A stretch of 64,000 nt of DNA from an uncultured Isoptericola sp. (GCA_947497265.1 CANMFP010000004.1:240643-304642); one strand, 5' to 3'; shown: positions 28,235-37,247, counted from the first letter of the stretch. A program made the numbers and translations. Notes: a model not told the origin generated them from the letters alone.

Positions 28235-28240
28235 AGCCTA
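28235..28240 (-). promoter_or_regulatory. -10 element (leaderless) for manB
   Basis: TAGGCT on the minus strand ends 7 nt before GTG 28227. Confidence 0.5.
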
Positions 28241-28331
28241 CGGCGCACCGGCAGCGGCAACCTGCCGCGAGCCGGCCGTCCGTGGCAGGCTTCACCCCTC
28301 CGGGTCCGCCGTCCTGTGGTTGGCTGAGGCC

Positions 28332-29531
28332 GTGACCGCGCTGCATCTGCTCGACAACTCGCTGCGGCGCTACGACTGGGGCTCGCCGACGCGTATCCCC
28401 GCGCTCCTCGGGACGGTCCCCGACGGGCGGCCGGTGGCCGAGCTGTGGCTCGGCGCCCACCACAGCGCCCCGAGCCGGGCGGGCGGGGTGCCGCTGCACG
28501 AGCTCGTCCGGTCGGCGCCGGACGCGATGCTCGGACGGCAGGTCTCCGACCGGTTCGGCCCGCGGCTGCCGTTCCTGCTCAAGGTCCTCGCCGCCGACCG
28601 TGCGCTGTCCCTGCAGGTGCACCCCAGACCGCACCTCGCCCGTGCGGGGTTCAACCGGGAGAACCGCCTCGGCATCGCCCCCGGCTCCCCCGAGCGCTCC
28701 TTCCACGACGACCAGCACAAGCCCGAGATGGTCGTCGCCCTCACCGAGTTCGACGGCCTCGCCGGCTTCCGCACCCCACGGACGGTCCTGGACCTCCTGG
28801 CGGGGCTCGACGGCCCCCTGGTCGCCCAGATGCGCGCCGCTCTGGAGACGGACCGCTCCCCCGCCGGCGTCCGGTCGGCGTTCACCCACCTGCTCGCCGC
28901 CCGCACCTCGGCACAGTGCCCCGGCGCGGTGGCGACCACCGTCGAGGCCGTACGCGACCGCCTGGCGTCCGGGTCGCCGTCGGCCCGGGCGGACGCCACG
29001 GTGCTGGCGCTCGCCGAGCAGCATCCCGGCGACCCGGGCGTGCTCGCCTCGCTGCTGCTCAACCGCGTCACCCTCGACCCCGGTGAGGCGCTGTTCCTGC
29101 CCCCGGGCGAGGTGCACGCCTACCTCTCGGGCCTCGCGGTGGAGGTCATGGCCTCGAGCGACAACGTGCTGCGCGCGGGGCTGACGACCAAGCGGGTGGA
29201 CAGTGAGGCACTGCTGGAGTGCGCGTCGTTCGCGCCGCGACCGCCTGCCGTCCCCGAGCGCACCACGTCGGGCGCCCAGGGGGGCGTGCACACCTACCGC
29301 GCGCCGGTGACCGAGTTCGCGCTCACCCTGGCCGACGTCGCCGGAGGTGCGGACCTGCCGGGCTCCGGTCCGCGCGTCGTTCTGACCCTGGACGGCGAGG
29401 TCGAGCTGCACGCAGCGGCCGTGCCGCGCCCGACGCCGCTGTCCCGCGGCGGGTCGGTGTTCGTGCCGCACGACGCGGGCGCCCTGCGGGTCTCGGGCCG
29501 GGGGCACGTCGTCTGCGCCTGGGTCCCCTGA
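28332..29531 (+). CDS. manA: Mannose-6-phosphate isomerase, class I (copy 2)
   Basis: A 399-residue type I isomerase with the same motifs as the copy at 14400: RYDWGSPTRI, ELWLGAHHSAPS, LKVLAADRALSLQVHP, QHKPEMVVAL, FLPPGEVHAYLSGLAVEVMASSDNVLRAGLTTKRVD and an identical C-terminal HVVCAWVP. GTG 28332 is used; a TTG 12 bases upstream is also in frame. Its place next to manB suggests it is the ancestral housekeeping copy, with the 14.4-kb copy a cluster-specific paralogue. It supplies mannose-6-P for GDP-mannose. Confidence 0.93.
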   Translation: MTALHLLDNSLRRYDWGSPTRIPALLGTVPDGRPVAELWLGAHHSAPSRAGGVPLHELVRSAPDAMLGRQVSDRFGPRLPFLLKVLAADRALSLQVHPRPHLARAGFNRENRLGIAPGSPERSFHDDQHKPEMVVALTEFDGLAGFRTPRTVLDLLAGLDGPLVAQMRAALETDRSPAGVRSAFTHLLAARTSAQCPGAVATTVEAVRDRLASGSPSARADATVLALAEQHPGDPGVLASLLLNRVTLDPGEALFLPPGEVHAYLSGLAVEVMASSDNVLRAGLTTKRVDSEALLECASFAPRPPAVPERTTSGAQGGVHTYRAPVTEFALTLADVAGGADLPGSGPRVVLTLDGEVELHAAAVPRPTPLSRGGSVFVPHDAGALRVSGRGHVVCAWVP

Positions 29532-29627
29532 TCTCGACAGCGCAACGGTCACGGTTGGCGATCGCCGAAGCTGCGGAGGGCTAGGCTCAGCCCGTCCGCA
29601 CCCGTAGTGCGAGGTCAGGTCGACACC

Positions 29628-30872
29628 GTGAGAGGCGTAACCCCAACAGTGATCCCCCGACGAGCCCACCGTGCGGTCGCCCGGCTCTGGCACCGTGTTC
29701 CCTCTGTCCGGCGGCGCGACACTGAGATCGCACGCCAGCGCGAACAGGTCGAAAAGCTGCGCGCAGAGGTCGAAAAGCTCCGCGAACAGGTCGAACAGCT
29801 GCGCACTCAACGCGCCGAGCTGCGGACCCGACGTCAGCAGCTGCGAGAGCAGGCCGAGCGCCTGCGCTCCCAGCGCGATTCAGCCCGCGAACGAGCGGGA
29901 CGGTTCGAGAAGCGGGAGACGGAGCTCGTCGACGCGCTCACCACGGCGCGCTCCCGGCTCGATGCGGCACGGGCCATGGATCGAGGCCGCGATCGCTCTG
30001 ACGCAGAGCCCTCGTTCCGGCGCATGCTCCTGTGCCAACGTCGGCTCCTCGACCAGCAAGCACCCGGCTCACCGCGCGACGGGATCGTGGACAAGGCCCG
30101 CATGCAGGTGCTCGCACATCTCCACGGTGTGGCGACACCGGGCGTGCTCGCATCGTGGCCCGACGTGGATCTGATCGACCTGACCGGCCTGCCGGACCAG
30201 TTCGTGTTGAAGTCCGCTGGTGGAGCGACATCTCGCGCCGTCTGGCCCCTTGCCCGGCGCACTGATGATCGCTTCTCGGTCATCACCACCGATGAACTGG
30301 TCACCACGGCACAACTGCAGGAACGATTGCGCGATCAAGTGGCACAGAACGGCCGGCGTCGCCTCTACGACCACGTACGGCCGCCCTACTTCGTGGAGAC
30401 CCTGCTGCATGGCATGGACGGGAGCCCGATTCCCGACGACGTCAAGTTCTACATGTTCTTCGGCCAGGTCGGGCACGTGCTTCTCCGCCGCGCCGACAAG
30501 CACGGACGCACCTCGACCGCGCGATACCGCTACCTGTCCGCCGACGGGGAGGATCTTGGTGCACTGACCACCGATCGCGTCGTCGACCCGGCGATCCCGG
30601 TGCCTGACTCGTTGCCGCAGATGCTCGAGGCCGCACGACGACTCTCACTGGCGACGCGGTTGCCGTTCGTCCGCGTCGATCTCTACGAGACCCCCGAAGG
30701 TCCCGTCTTCGGGGAGTTCACCCCCGCACCGGGTGGTAGCCAGGTCTACACCGCGGAGCATGATCGGTTCCTCGGTCAGCTCTGGGAGGATGCCCAGACC
30801 CGCCTCGACATCGAGGTTGCTGCGGGTATGCCGTTCCGCCACGACGACGAGCCGGAGCAGCCCACCACCTGA
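29628..30872 (+). CDS. TupA-like ATP-grasp protein with N-terminal coiled coil
   Basis: About 414 residues. Residues 30-110 are a long heptad-rich coiled coil (EKLREQVEQLRTQRAELRTR and similar). From about residue 125 comes a TupA-like ATP-grasp domain (PF14305): DKARMQVLAHLHGV, FVLKSAGGATSRAVWPLA, PPYFVETLLHGMDGSPIPDD, KFYMFFGQV, then LPFVRVDLYETPEGPVFGEFTPAPGGS with the metal-binding E and N/T positions. TupA is named for teichuronopeptide synthesis, ligating acidic peptide or amino acids to a wall polymer. UDP-glucuronate is made by the dehydrogenase at 37978. Codon use is less GC-biased than in the neighbours, suggesting acquisition. The start is uncertain (GTG 29607 is also possible). 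Confidence 0.75.
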   Translation: MRGVTPTVIPRRAHRAVARLWHRVPSVRRRDTEIARQREQVEKLRAEVEKLREQVEQLRTQRAELRTRRQQLREQAERLRSQRDSARERAGRFEKRETELVDALTTARSRLDAARAMDRGRDRSDAEPSFRRMLLCQRRLLDQQAPGSPRDGIVDKARMQVLAHLHGVATPGVLASWPDVDLIDLTGLPDQFVLKSAGGATSRAVWPLARRTDDRFSVITTDELVTTAQLQERLRDQVAQNGRRRLYDHVRPPYFVETLLHGMDGSPIPDDVKFYMFFGQVGHVLLRRADKHGRTSTARYRYLSADGEDLGALTTDRVVDPAIPVPDSLPQMLEAARRLSLATRLPFVRVDLYETPEGPVFGEFTPAPGGSQVYTAEHDRFLGQLWEDAQTRLDIEVAAGMPFRHDDEPEQPTT

Positions 30873-30882
30873 CGCGTTGAAA

Positions 30883-31251
30883 TCAGTCCGGCTCGGCGCG
30901 CAGCACGCGCAGGTGGCCTCGGCGGGCGGTCTCCGTGACGTTCGGCTCGGCGGGCGACGGCGCGGCGTCCGTCCGGCGGCCACGGCCGGCCTCGCGCACG
31001 GCCTCGGCGAGCGCCGAGAGGTCGTCCTTGGACGGCGGCGGGACGGCGAACTCCGGCTGCAGCCGGACGACCTCCCAGCCGCGGGGCGCCGTCAACCGCT
31101 CGGCGTGCACGGAGCACAGGTCGTAGCTGTGGGGCTCGGCGTGCTGCGCGAGCGGTCCGAGCACCGCGGTTGAGTCCGCGTAGACGTAGGTGAGGGTCGC
31201 CACAGCAGCCTCCGTGCATGCCGTGCGCGAGCACTGCCTGGTCGATCTCAC
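30883..31251 (-). CDS. DUF3499 family protein
   Basis: A 122-residue actinobacterial protein: QCSRTACTEAAVATLTYVYADSTAVLGPLA, then SYDLCSVHAERLTAPRGWEVVRL. The paired C-x4-C and C-x2-H form a likely zinc ribbon. The C-terminal 50 residues are low complexity. Function unknown. GTG 31251 has TATTCT 6 nt upstream. It is divergent from the zincin-like gene, a conserved pairing in actinobacteria near manB and whiB. Confidence 0.85.
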   Translation of the reverse strand: MRSTRQCSRTACTEAAVATLTYVYADSTAVLGPLAQHAEPHSYDLCSVHAERLTAPRGWEVVRLQPEFAVPPPSKDDLSALAEAVREAGRGRRTDAAPSPAEPNVTETARRGHLRVLRAEPD

Positions 31252-31257
31252 GCCGGG

Positions 31258-31263
31258 AGAATA
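31258..31263 (-). promoter_or_regulatory. -10 element (leaderless) for the DUF3499 gene
   Basis: TATTCT on the minus strand ends 6 nt before GTG 31251; the divergent zincin promoter lies 45 bases away. Confidence 0.55.
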
Positions 31264-31306
31264 CTTCCGGGTGCGCCCTCCCCGCTCCAGGCGCGCCGGT
31301 CGTGGC

Positions 31307-31312
31307 TACGCT
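31307..31312 (+). promoter_or_regulatory. -10 element (leaderless) for the zincin-like gene
   Basis: TACGCT ends 6 nt before GTG 31319. Confidence 0.5.
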
Positions 31313-31318
31313 CGGACG

Positions 31319-31774
31319 GTGAGCAGCTTCGACCTGACGCCCCCGCGCGACTCCCCCGCTCCCCGTGGCCTGCGCCGTCGCGACCGCCGGGGCCGCGGCA
31401 TCCGTGGCCCGCTGCTGCCACCGGGGGCGCCCGCGCGCCGGACCCGCGCCGAGCGGTTCGACGACCTGGTGCTGGACGCGCTCGCCCGCGTGGAGAGGTC
31501 CTGGCCGGCGGTGAGCGGCACCGAGCTCGCCGTGGAGGACGTCCCGCCGTCGGACCCGGCGCCGTGGGAGTCCGGCGGGGTGCCGCTGGGCCGGCTCTTC
31601 CCCGCGGAGGCGGGCCAGCCGGCACGGATCGTCGTCTACCGGCGGCCGGTCGAGTCACGTGCCCTGGACGTCGAGGACCTCGCGGTGCTGGTGCACGAGG
31701 TCGTCGTCGAGCAGGTGGCACATCTGCTGGCCCGGACGCCGGAGGAGATCGACCCCGGCTTCGGGGCGCGCTGA
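31319..31774 (+). CDS. Metallopeptidase (zincin-like) family protein with degenerate zinc motif
   Basis: A 151-residue member of the PF06262-like family: RTRAERFDDLVLDALARVERSWP, a central GVPLGRLFPAE and a C-terminal helix LAVLVHEVVVEQVAHLLARTPEEID. In active relatives this helix holds H-E-x-x-H; here it reads H-E-V-V-V, so the second zinc ligand is missing and proteolysis is doubtful. The N-terminal 35 residues are basic and proline-rich. It is paired head to head with DUF3499 and both appear leaderless. Family call is good, activity unlikely or altered. Confidence 0.75.
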   Translation: MSSFDLTPPRDSPAPRGLRRRDRRGRGIRGPLLPPGAPARRTRAERFDDLVLDALARVERSWPAVSGTELAVEDVPPSDPAPWESGGVPLGRLFPAEAGQPARIVVYRRPVESRALDVEDLAVLVHEVVVEQVAHLLARTPEEIDPGFGAR

Positions 31775-31809
31775 GCCTCTCGGGCGCCCGGCCCGGATCG
31801 CCGGTCAGG

Positions 31810-33408
31810 TCACCACGCGTCGACCCGCCGCACGGCGACGCCGCCCGGCGCGACGACCGTGGGCGTCGGGTCGAGCGTCGCGACGAGCGCGTCGGCCGTC
31901 TGCGCGGCATCCGCTGCGGCCAGGCGTACCGACCAGACCAGGGCCGCGTCACCGGCCGCCGCGGCCTCCACGGTGACCGCGGTGACGGCCCCGACGTCCG
32001 CGACGGGCAGCTCGACGGTGCCGCCGACCGGCACGGTGACCTTCTGCTCGGCCGCCACCGTGCCGTCCTGGTCCAGGCCGCGCACCGTGGCGATCACGTC
32101 GCCGGAGGGAGCGTCGTCGACCCCTCGGTCCGCCGGGACGCCCGCGAGCACGAGCGTCGCGCCGTCGGCGCCACGGGGCAGCGCGACCTGGCCGGACGTC
32201 GGTTCGTCCGGCGCGCCGAGCGTCCGGCCGGCGCTCCACGCCACGTCGTACGGCGTGCCGTCGACCACGGCGTCCTCGTCCAGAGCGCCGGGCACGGCGA
32301 AGCGTGCTGCCCCGACCACCGGGACGTCCGCGTCCACCACCACGGTGTAGGGCCCCGGTTCCAGGCCGCCCAGGGGGACGCCGACGACGTCATCGGCGGC
32401 GAGGGCGACCCGCTCCGCCCCGCGCAGGGTCACCCGCCCGTCCGGGCCGTAGACGCGCACGTCGGCGGTGCCGGCACCGTCGGGAGCCAGCAGCCACATG
32501 GTGGCGGCGTGCTCGTCGTCGGCCGCCTCGCCGCGGCTGACCACGCCGCTGACGCTCAGCGTGTCGGCCGGCTCGGCGCCCGCCTGGACGAGGTCCGTCC
32601 CCGCGGGCAGCAGACCGTCGATGCCCTGGCTCTGCAGGGACGTGGTCACCCGCGCGCCGGTGGCCTGCACGTGCACGGCGAGCCGGCGCTGCTCGGGGGC
32701 GAGCGAGTCGAGGCGCGTCACGACCTGCTCCCCCGGCGCCACGGTGAACGCCGACTGACCACCCACGGCGACACGCCCGGACGGGCCGAACACCTCGAGC
32801 GCGACCGACGCCGGCCGAGGGCTGGGGTTCTGCACCGCGAGCAGCGCGCTGGCCCCCACCTCGCTGCTGCCGCCCACCAGCCAGTGCGAGGTGCTGGGCG
32901 TGGCGCAGGACGCGGCGGCGAGCCCGCGCAGGTCGCCCGCCGTCGTCAGCGACGCCACCGCGGCGGAGGTCCGCAGCGGGTCGGCCGCCGAGGGCTGCGC
33001 GTGCAGCACCCGCACCTCGTCGGCCGGCCCGGACGTCACCGCCGCACCGGCACCCTCGGTCAGTGGCTCCTCGCCCGAGCCGTCCAGCGCCGTGAGGCCA
33101 GGAAGGTCCGTGGCGCCGCCGACGGCGGCACCGAGCGTGGTCTGTGTGCGCACCGGTGCGGCGTCGAACTCCTCGTCGCCGACGTCGGCGCCGTCCGGGA
33201 GCCGGACCGGCGGCGGGCACACCGACAACCGCTCCGCGGGCTCGACCGGGACCTCCCGCGTGCCGGCGTCGAGCGCTGCCTGGGTCGCACCCGTCCACCG
33301 GCCCACCCACTGGTCGCCGACGGCGGCGGTCGCGCCCAGCACGCCCACGACGGCGAGGCCGGAGACGACGGCGACGGTCGCGCGTCCTGCGCGCACGAGC
33401 CGGCTCAT
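31810..33408 (-). CDS. DUF5719 family exported/anchored protein
   Basis: A 532-residue protein with an N-terminal membrane anchor or signal segment (ATVAVVSGLAVVGVLGATAAV, about 9-30, split here for length) followed by an extracellular beta-rich region: HWLVGGSSEVGASALLAVQN, SVALEVFGPSGRV, VTRLDSLAPEQRRLAVHV, ATMWLLAPDGAG. It matches the DUF5719 proteins that accompany the large membrane GT in actinobacteria. Function unknown; location outside the membrane is inferred. It overlaps the giant glycosyltransferase gene by 4 bases (ATGA), so the two proteins are made together and probably work together. Confidence 0.8.
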   Translation of the reverse strand: MSRLVRAGRATVAVVSGLAVVGVLGATAAVGDQWVGRWTGATQAALDAGTREVPVEPAERLSVCPPPVRLPDGADVGDEEFDAAPVRTQTTLGAAVGGATDLPGLTALDGSGEEPLTEGAGAAVTSGPADEVRVLHAQPSAADPLRTSAAVASLTTAGDLRGLAAASCATPSTSHWLVGGSSEVGASALLAVQNPSPRPASVALEVFGPSGRVAVGGQSAFTVAPGEQVVTRLDSLAPEQRRLAVHVQATGARVTTSLQSQGIDGLLPAGTDLVQAGAEPADTLSVSGVVSRGEAADDEHAATMWLLAPDGAGTADVRVYGPDGRVTLRGAERVALAADDVVGVPLGGLEPGPYTVVVDADVPVVGAARFAVPGALDEDAVVDGTPYDVAWSAGRTLGAPDEPTSGQVALPRGADGATLVLAGVPADRGVDDAPSGDVIATVRGLDQDGTVAAEQKVTVPVGGTVELPVADVGAVTAVTVEAAAAGDAALVWSVRLAAADAAQTADALVATLDPTPTVVAPGGVAVRRVDAW

Positions 33409-36400
33409 CGGAGCCTCCGGCGGGCGACGGGCAGCGCGAGCAGCACGTAGGCGACGAGCACCAGACCGGCGACGGCGAACCAGGGCGGTCGCGAGGACGC
33501 CTCGTGGGCCACGGTGACGTGTCCTGCCTCACCGCCCAGCTCGAAGGCCTGCCGGCCGTCCACCTCGACCGCGGTGAGCCGCCGGCCGTCCAGCTCGGCC
33601 CGCCACGACGGACCGGCCGTCTCGGCGAGGACGAGGACGCGGTCGCCGGGGCCGTCCCCGACGCGGTCGTCGACGGCGGTGCCGTCCGCCGCGAGAGTAC
33701 GTCCCGGTGCCTCGACGGCGCCCTCGTCGGGCACGTCGTCGAGCACGGAGGCCCAGCCCGGTGGCGGGACGTCCTCGACGCCGACCCGCCACAGCAGCAC
33801 GGCGCCCTCCGTGACCCGAGCCAGCCCGGGCACGAGGTCGAGCGTGGTCACCAGCTCGGGGTCGCCCTCCGGCGGGAGCTGGACCGCGCCGACCCCCAGC
33901 GCGGACAGCCGGGCCGCGAGGTCGGGGGCCCGGCCGACGGCGACCTGGGCGACGAGCTCGTCCAGCCCGGCGACGTCGTCGCGGGCCGGGCCGGGCGCGA
34001 GACCGGCGTCCCGGGCCCGCACGACGACGGACGAGTCGAGCAGGCTCGAGCCGTCCGCGTGCAGCAGCGTGTAGTCGACGACGCCGTCCGTGCGGTCGAG
34101 CTGGAGCACCCGGGCCGCACGCGGCGGCGACTGCATCTGCTGCCCGACAGCCGGGACGACGGCCGCGTCGGTGACCTGCAGGTCGGCCACCGAGTCGGCG
34201 CCCTGCGCCTCGTCCAGCCACCACACGGCCAGGCCGCCGACGGGCAGGACGAGCGCGAGCGCGGCCAGCGCGCCGACGCCGACCCGCCGGGTGCGGCCTT
34301 CCCCGGGAGCGGGTGCGGCGGCCAGCGCGGCGAGCCCGAGCCCGAGCAGCAGCACGGACAGCCCTGCCCCGGGCCAGCCGTGGACGGCGGCGCTCATCCC
34401 GTCCGCGGCCTGGCCGGAGGCGACCGTCGTGCCGGCGGCCAGCAGCGCGGCGACGAGGCCGACGACGGCGAGCGCGATGCCGAGCCGTGAGGCCACGACG
34501 CGGCGGCGCACGAGCAGCCCGACGACCGCGAGCGCCAGCACGCCCGCGCCGAGGAGCCACGGGCCGGCAGCCAGCACGAGCGCGAGCGGGCCGTCGTCCG
34601 GCGCGGTCCCCGCGAGCCACGGCGTGGGCGCCGTGGGGTGGCCGAGGAGCAGCATGAGCCCGTCCGGCGAGGGTGTCGACAACGGCACCCCCGGTTCGGC
34701 GAGCAGCGGACGCCACCCGCCCTCCGACCAGGTCGCCACGGCGTGCCACCAGAACGGCAGCGGCACGACCACGGCTGGCAGGAGCACGAGCAGCAGTCGC
34801 CGCCACTGCCGCCACGCGACGGCGATCCCGCCGACCACGGCCACGACGGCCACCGGGAGCAGCACGGGGGCCGCGCTGACGGCGACGGCGAGGAGCAGGC
34901 CCGCAGCGGCGGCGGCACCGAGCGAGCCGCGCCGTGCGGCGGGCGGTCCTACCGCGTCACGGGCGTGGGCACCGACGGCGCGGGCCACCGCGACGAGCAC
35001 CCACGGCAGGGTCAGGTGGGCGAGCAGCGCGCCGACCCGTCCCGTCCCGAGGCTCTCCAGGAAGCCTGGCGCGGCCGTCCAGACCAGTGCGGCGGCTGCC
35101 CGGGCCCAGGCCGAGCGGGTCACCACTCCGGCGGCGAACCAGCCGCCCAGCGCCGCGAGCGGGAGCGCCGCCACGACCAGCGCGTTCACGACGAGCTGCG
35201 CGCTGCCGCCGGTGACGGCGGTCAGGAACGCGAGGACGAGGAGCACCGGGTCGGCGGGTGCGCCGGTCCCGAGACCGTCGCGCACCCAGCCGGAGGTGGC
35301 GGCCTCGACCGCCGTGGCGAGGTCGGCGGGCGCGGGCAGGAGCGCACCACCGACGACGCGGCCGCCGTCGGCGAGGACGCCTTGCCACGGCCCGAACGCC
35401 GCGCCGGCCACCGCGACGGCGGCGAGCAGGACCAGCGCGAGCGCCGTCCGACGGCGGCGGGCCAGCCCGCGCAGCTCGTGGCGCTCCAGGTCGCTCGGCT
35501 GCCAGACGACCCGCTGGGCCTCGGTGCGGGCGAGGCGGGCGTCCCGGCGTTCGGCCACGACCTGCCGCCAGCTCGCCCGCAGGGGGCGCAGGACCCGCCG
35601 TGGCTGGGTGCGGGTCCGGGCGGCGCGCCGTCGTCCCCGGACCCACGGCACCACCCGCAGGACGGTGACGATCGGGGCGACGAGCTCGTCCCGGGCCTGC
35701 GCGGGGCGCTTGAGGGCGAGACGGTAGGCCGCGGCGAAGGGCGCCCACACCAGCATGGCCACGGCCGCGACCGGCAGGAGCGGCAACGGGACACCGACGA
35801 GGCGCGCGTACAGCTGGCTGCGCCGCCGGGCGTACGCGGACGCCGTGGCCCCGGCGGGGACACGGTTGCCCCGCAGTCCGCGCAAGGAGGCCTGCGCGTG
35901 GTGCACGACGGCGTCCGGCACCACCACGACGCGGTGCCCGGCCAGGCGTGCACGGCGGCAGAGGTCGAGGCTGTCGCCGAACCTGCCGAGCTCGGGGTCG
36001 GTGCCCGCGAGCGTGGTCCACACGCTGCGCCGCACCAGCGCCCCGGCGAGCCCGACCGCCAGCACGTCCTCACGGGCGTCGTGCTGACCCTGGTCGATCT
36101 CGGTGTCGTCGAGCCCGGTCATCCGCCGGCCCAGGGGCGAGACGGTGTAGCCGACCTCGACGAGCAGCCCGGGGCGTTCCGGGTCGGGTGCGGCCTGCGG
36201 CCCGTCGTCCTCGACGTGCCACCGACGCTGCTTGCACCCGGCGACGGCGACGGCGGCCGAGTGCTCGACGGCGCGCAGCAGGCGGCCCAGCGCGTCGGGT
36301 GCCGGGACCGAGTCGTCGTGCAGGATCCACAGCCAGGTGGACGGCGGGAGGTCGGTCACAGCGAGGGCATGGTCCACCGCCTCGCCGAGCGTGCGTGCTC

Positions 36401-36701
36401 CCGCACCGCCGACGAACCGGCGCCCGCCCATGCGCAGGTCGGTGTGGCTCGCGGTGGACTCGGTCGTGTCGACGTCGACCACGACCACGTCCTCCGGCGC
36501 GCGGTCCTGTGCGGCGACGGCATCGAGCGTCGCCTGCAGGAAGCGGGTGCGGCCCTGGGTGACGACCACGGTCGTGACGGTGACCGCGACACGCCCGGTC
36601 CCGCCCCGGGACGTCGTCGTGTCGAGGGCCGCGCCGTCGGTCGCGTCCTCGTCGTGCCGGGGTGCCTGGGTCAGGTGCGGAGCAGTCATCCTGTCCGCCA
36701 T
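33405..36701 (-). CDS. Very large GT2 glycosyltransferase with multi-pass membrane domain
   Basis: A 1098-residue protein. Residues 40-330 are a GT2 module (TTVVVTQGRTRFLQATLDAV, VVVVDVDTTES, WLWILHDDSVPAPDAL with the DxD-like D-D-S, and FGDSLDLCRRARLAGHRVVVV). Residues 420-850 contain about a dozen hydrophobic helices. The C-terminal 200 residues are extracytoplasmic and end in a last helix (FAVAGLVLVAYVLLALPVA) with a basic tail. This architecture resembles actinobacterial membrane GTs that use or flip polyprenyl-linked sugars. It is coupled to DUF5719 by ATGA and lies next to whiB, a conserved arrangement. An ATG 12 bases downstream (36689) is an alternative start. Substrate unknown. Confidence 0.8.
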   Translation of the reverse strand: MADRMTAPHLTQAPRHDEDATDGAALDTTTSRGGTGRVAVTVTTVVVTQGRTRFLQATLDAVAAQDRAPEDVVVVDVDTTESTASHTDLRMGGRRFVGGAGARTLGEAVDHALAVTDLPPSTWLWILHDDSVPAPDALGRLLRAVEHSAAVAVAGCKQRRWHVEDDGPQAAPDPERPGLLVEVGYTVSPLGRRMTGLDDTEIDQGQHDAREDVLAVGLAGALVRRSVWTTLAGTDPELGRFGDSLDLCRRARLAGHRVVVVPDAVVHHAQASLRGLRGNRVPAGATASAYARRRSQLYARLVGVPLPLLPVAAVAMLVWAPFAAAYRLALKRPAQARDELVAPIVTVLRVVPWVRGRRRAARTRTQPRRVLRPLRASWRQVVAERRDARLARTEAQRVVWQPSDLERHELRGLARRRRTALALVLLAAVAVAGAAFGPWQGVLADGGRVVGGALLPAPADLATAVEAATSGWVRDGLGTGAPADPVLLVLAFLTAVTGGSAQLVVNALVVAALPLAALGGWFAAGVVTRSAWARAAAALVWTAAPGFLESLGTGRVGALLAHLTLPWVLVAVARAVGAHARDAVGPPAARRGSLGAAAAAGLLLAVAVSAAPVLLPVAVVAVVGGIAVAWRQWRRLLLVLLPAVVVPLPFWWHAVATWSEGGWRPLLAEPGVPLSTPSPDGLMLLLGHPTAPTPWLAGTAPDDGPLALVLAAGPWLLGAGVLALAVVGLLVRRRVVASRLGIALAVVGLVAALLAAGTTVASGQAADGMSAAVHGWPGAGLSVLLLGLGLAALAAAPAPGEGRTRRVGVGALAALALVLPVGGLAVWWLDEAQGADSVADLQVTDAAVVPAVGQQMQSPPRAARVLQLDRTDGVVDYTLLHADGSSLLDSSVVVRARDAGLAPGPARDDVAGLDELVAQVAVGRAPDLAARLSALGVGAVQLPPEGDPELVTTLDLVPGLARVTEGAVLLWRVGVEDVPPPGWASVLDDVPDEGAVEAPGRTLAADGTAVDDRVGDGPGDRVLVLAETAGPSWRAELDGRRLTAVEVDGRQAFELGGEAGHVTVAHEASSRPPWFAVAGLVLVAYVLLALPVARRRLR

Positions 36702-36737
36702 GATGCGGCGCGCAAGGCGGACCGCGTGGGATATCCG

Positions 36738-37088
36738 TCAGACGGCGCGCCGCTTCAGCTTGCGACGCTCCCTCTCCGACAGCCCGCCCCAGATCCCGAA
36801 CCTCTCGTCGTTCTCGAGCGCGTAGTCCAGGCACTCGGACCGGACCTCGCAGGATGCGCAGACCTTCTTGGCCTCGCGCGTCGACCCGCCCTTCTCAGGG
36901 AAGAATGCTTCCGGGTCGGTCTGGGCGCACAGAGCTCGTTCCTGCCACCCCAGCAGGGTCGCGTCGTCCTCGACGACGTCCTGGCCGAACAGCGGCAGGA
37001 CCGGTGCGACCCGGTCCGGCTCGCTCATCACATCAGACGGGAAGGCCTCGTCCCCGTCGAGCAAGTTCCACATGGCGTGCCCCTCCAT
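36738..37088 (-). CDS. whiB: WhiB family redox-sensing transcription factor
   Basis: A 116-residue Wbl protein. The core LGWQERALCAQTDPEAFFPE, then GGSTREAKKVCASCEVRSEC gives the four cysteines (C-x29-C-x2-C-x5-C) that bind a 4Fe-4S cluster. FGIWGGLSERERRKLKRRAV supplies the G-I-W-G-G turn and the basic DNA-contacting tail. The sequence around the cluster is very close to Streptomyces WhiB / mycobacterial WhmD (WhiB2), which act with BldM or sigma A in sporulation and septation. In-frame ATGs also occur at 37073 and 37028, so the first 20 residues are uncertain. It is divergent from TIGR03089 across a 159-bp regulatory region. Confidence 0.93.
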   Translation of the reverse strand: MEGHAMWNLLDGDEAFPSDVMSEPDRVAPVLPLFGQDVVEDDATLLGWQERALCAQTDPEAFFPEKGGSTREAKKVCASCEVRSECLDYALENDERFGIWGGLSERERRKLKRRAV

Positions 37089-37193
37089 GCCGTTCTGTCG
37101 GAAACTGCATACCTGGAATTACACGCGTGTCTTTCCGGGTCGTCAAGCCGAAATGTGCTAAGCCGCCAAACTGCACGTCGTGTTCACAACTGT

Positions 37194-37226
37194 CTGAGGT
37201 GCACTTGAGGTGCGCCTGAGGCGCGC
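37194..37226 (+). promoter_or_regulatory. Three tandem 11-bp direct repeats upstream of TIGR03089 (whiB intergenic region)
   Basis: CTGAGGTGCAC, TTGAGGTGCGC and CTGAGGCGCGC follow each other without gap at 37194, 37205 and 37216, ending 9 bases before the -10 TAGGCT. An exact 11-bp period is the layout bound head to tail by OmpR/PhoP-type response regulators. The binding protein is unknown. Confidence 0.6.
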
Positions 37227-37235
37227 GGCTGCTCG

Positions 37236-37241
37236 TAGGCT
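37236..37241 (+). promoter_or_regulatory. -10 element (leaderless) for the TIGR03089 gene
   Basis: TAGGCT ends 6 nt before GTG 37248. Confidence 0.5.
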
Positions 37242-37247
37242 GACGCC

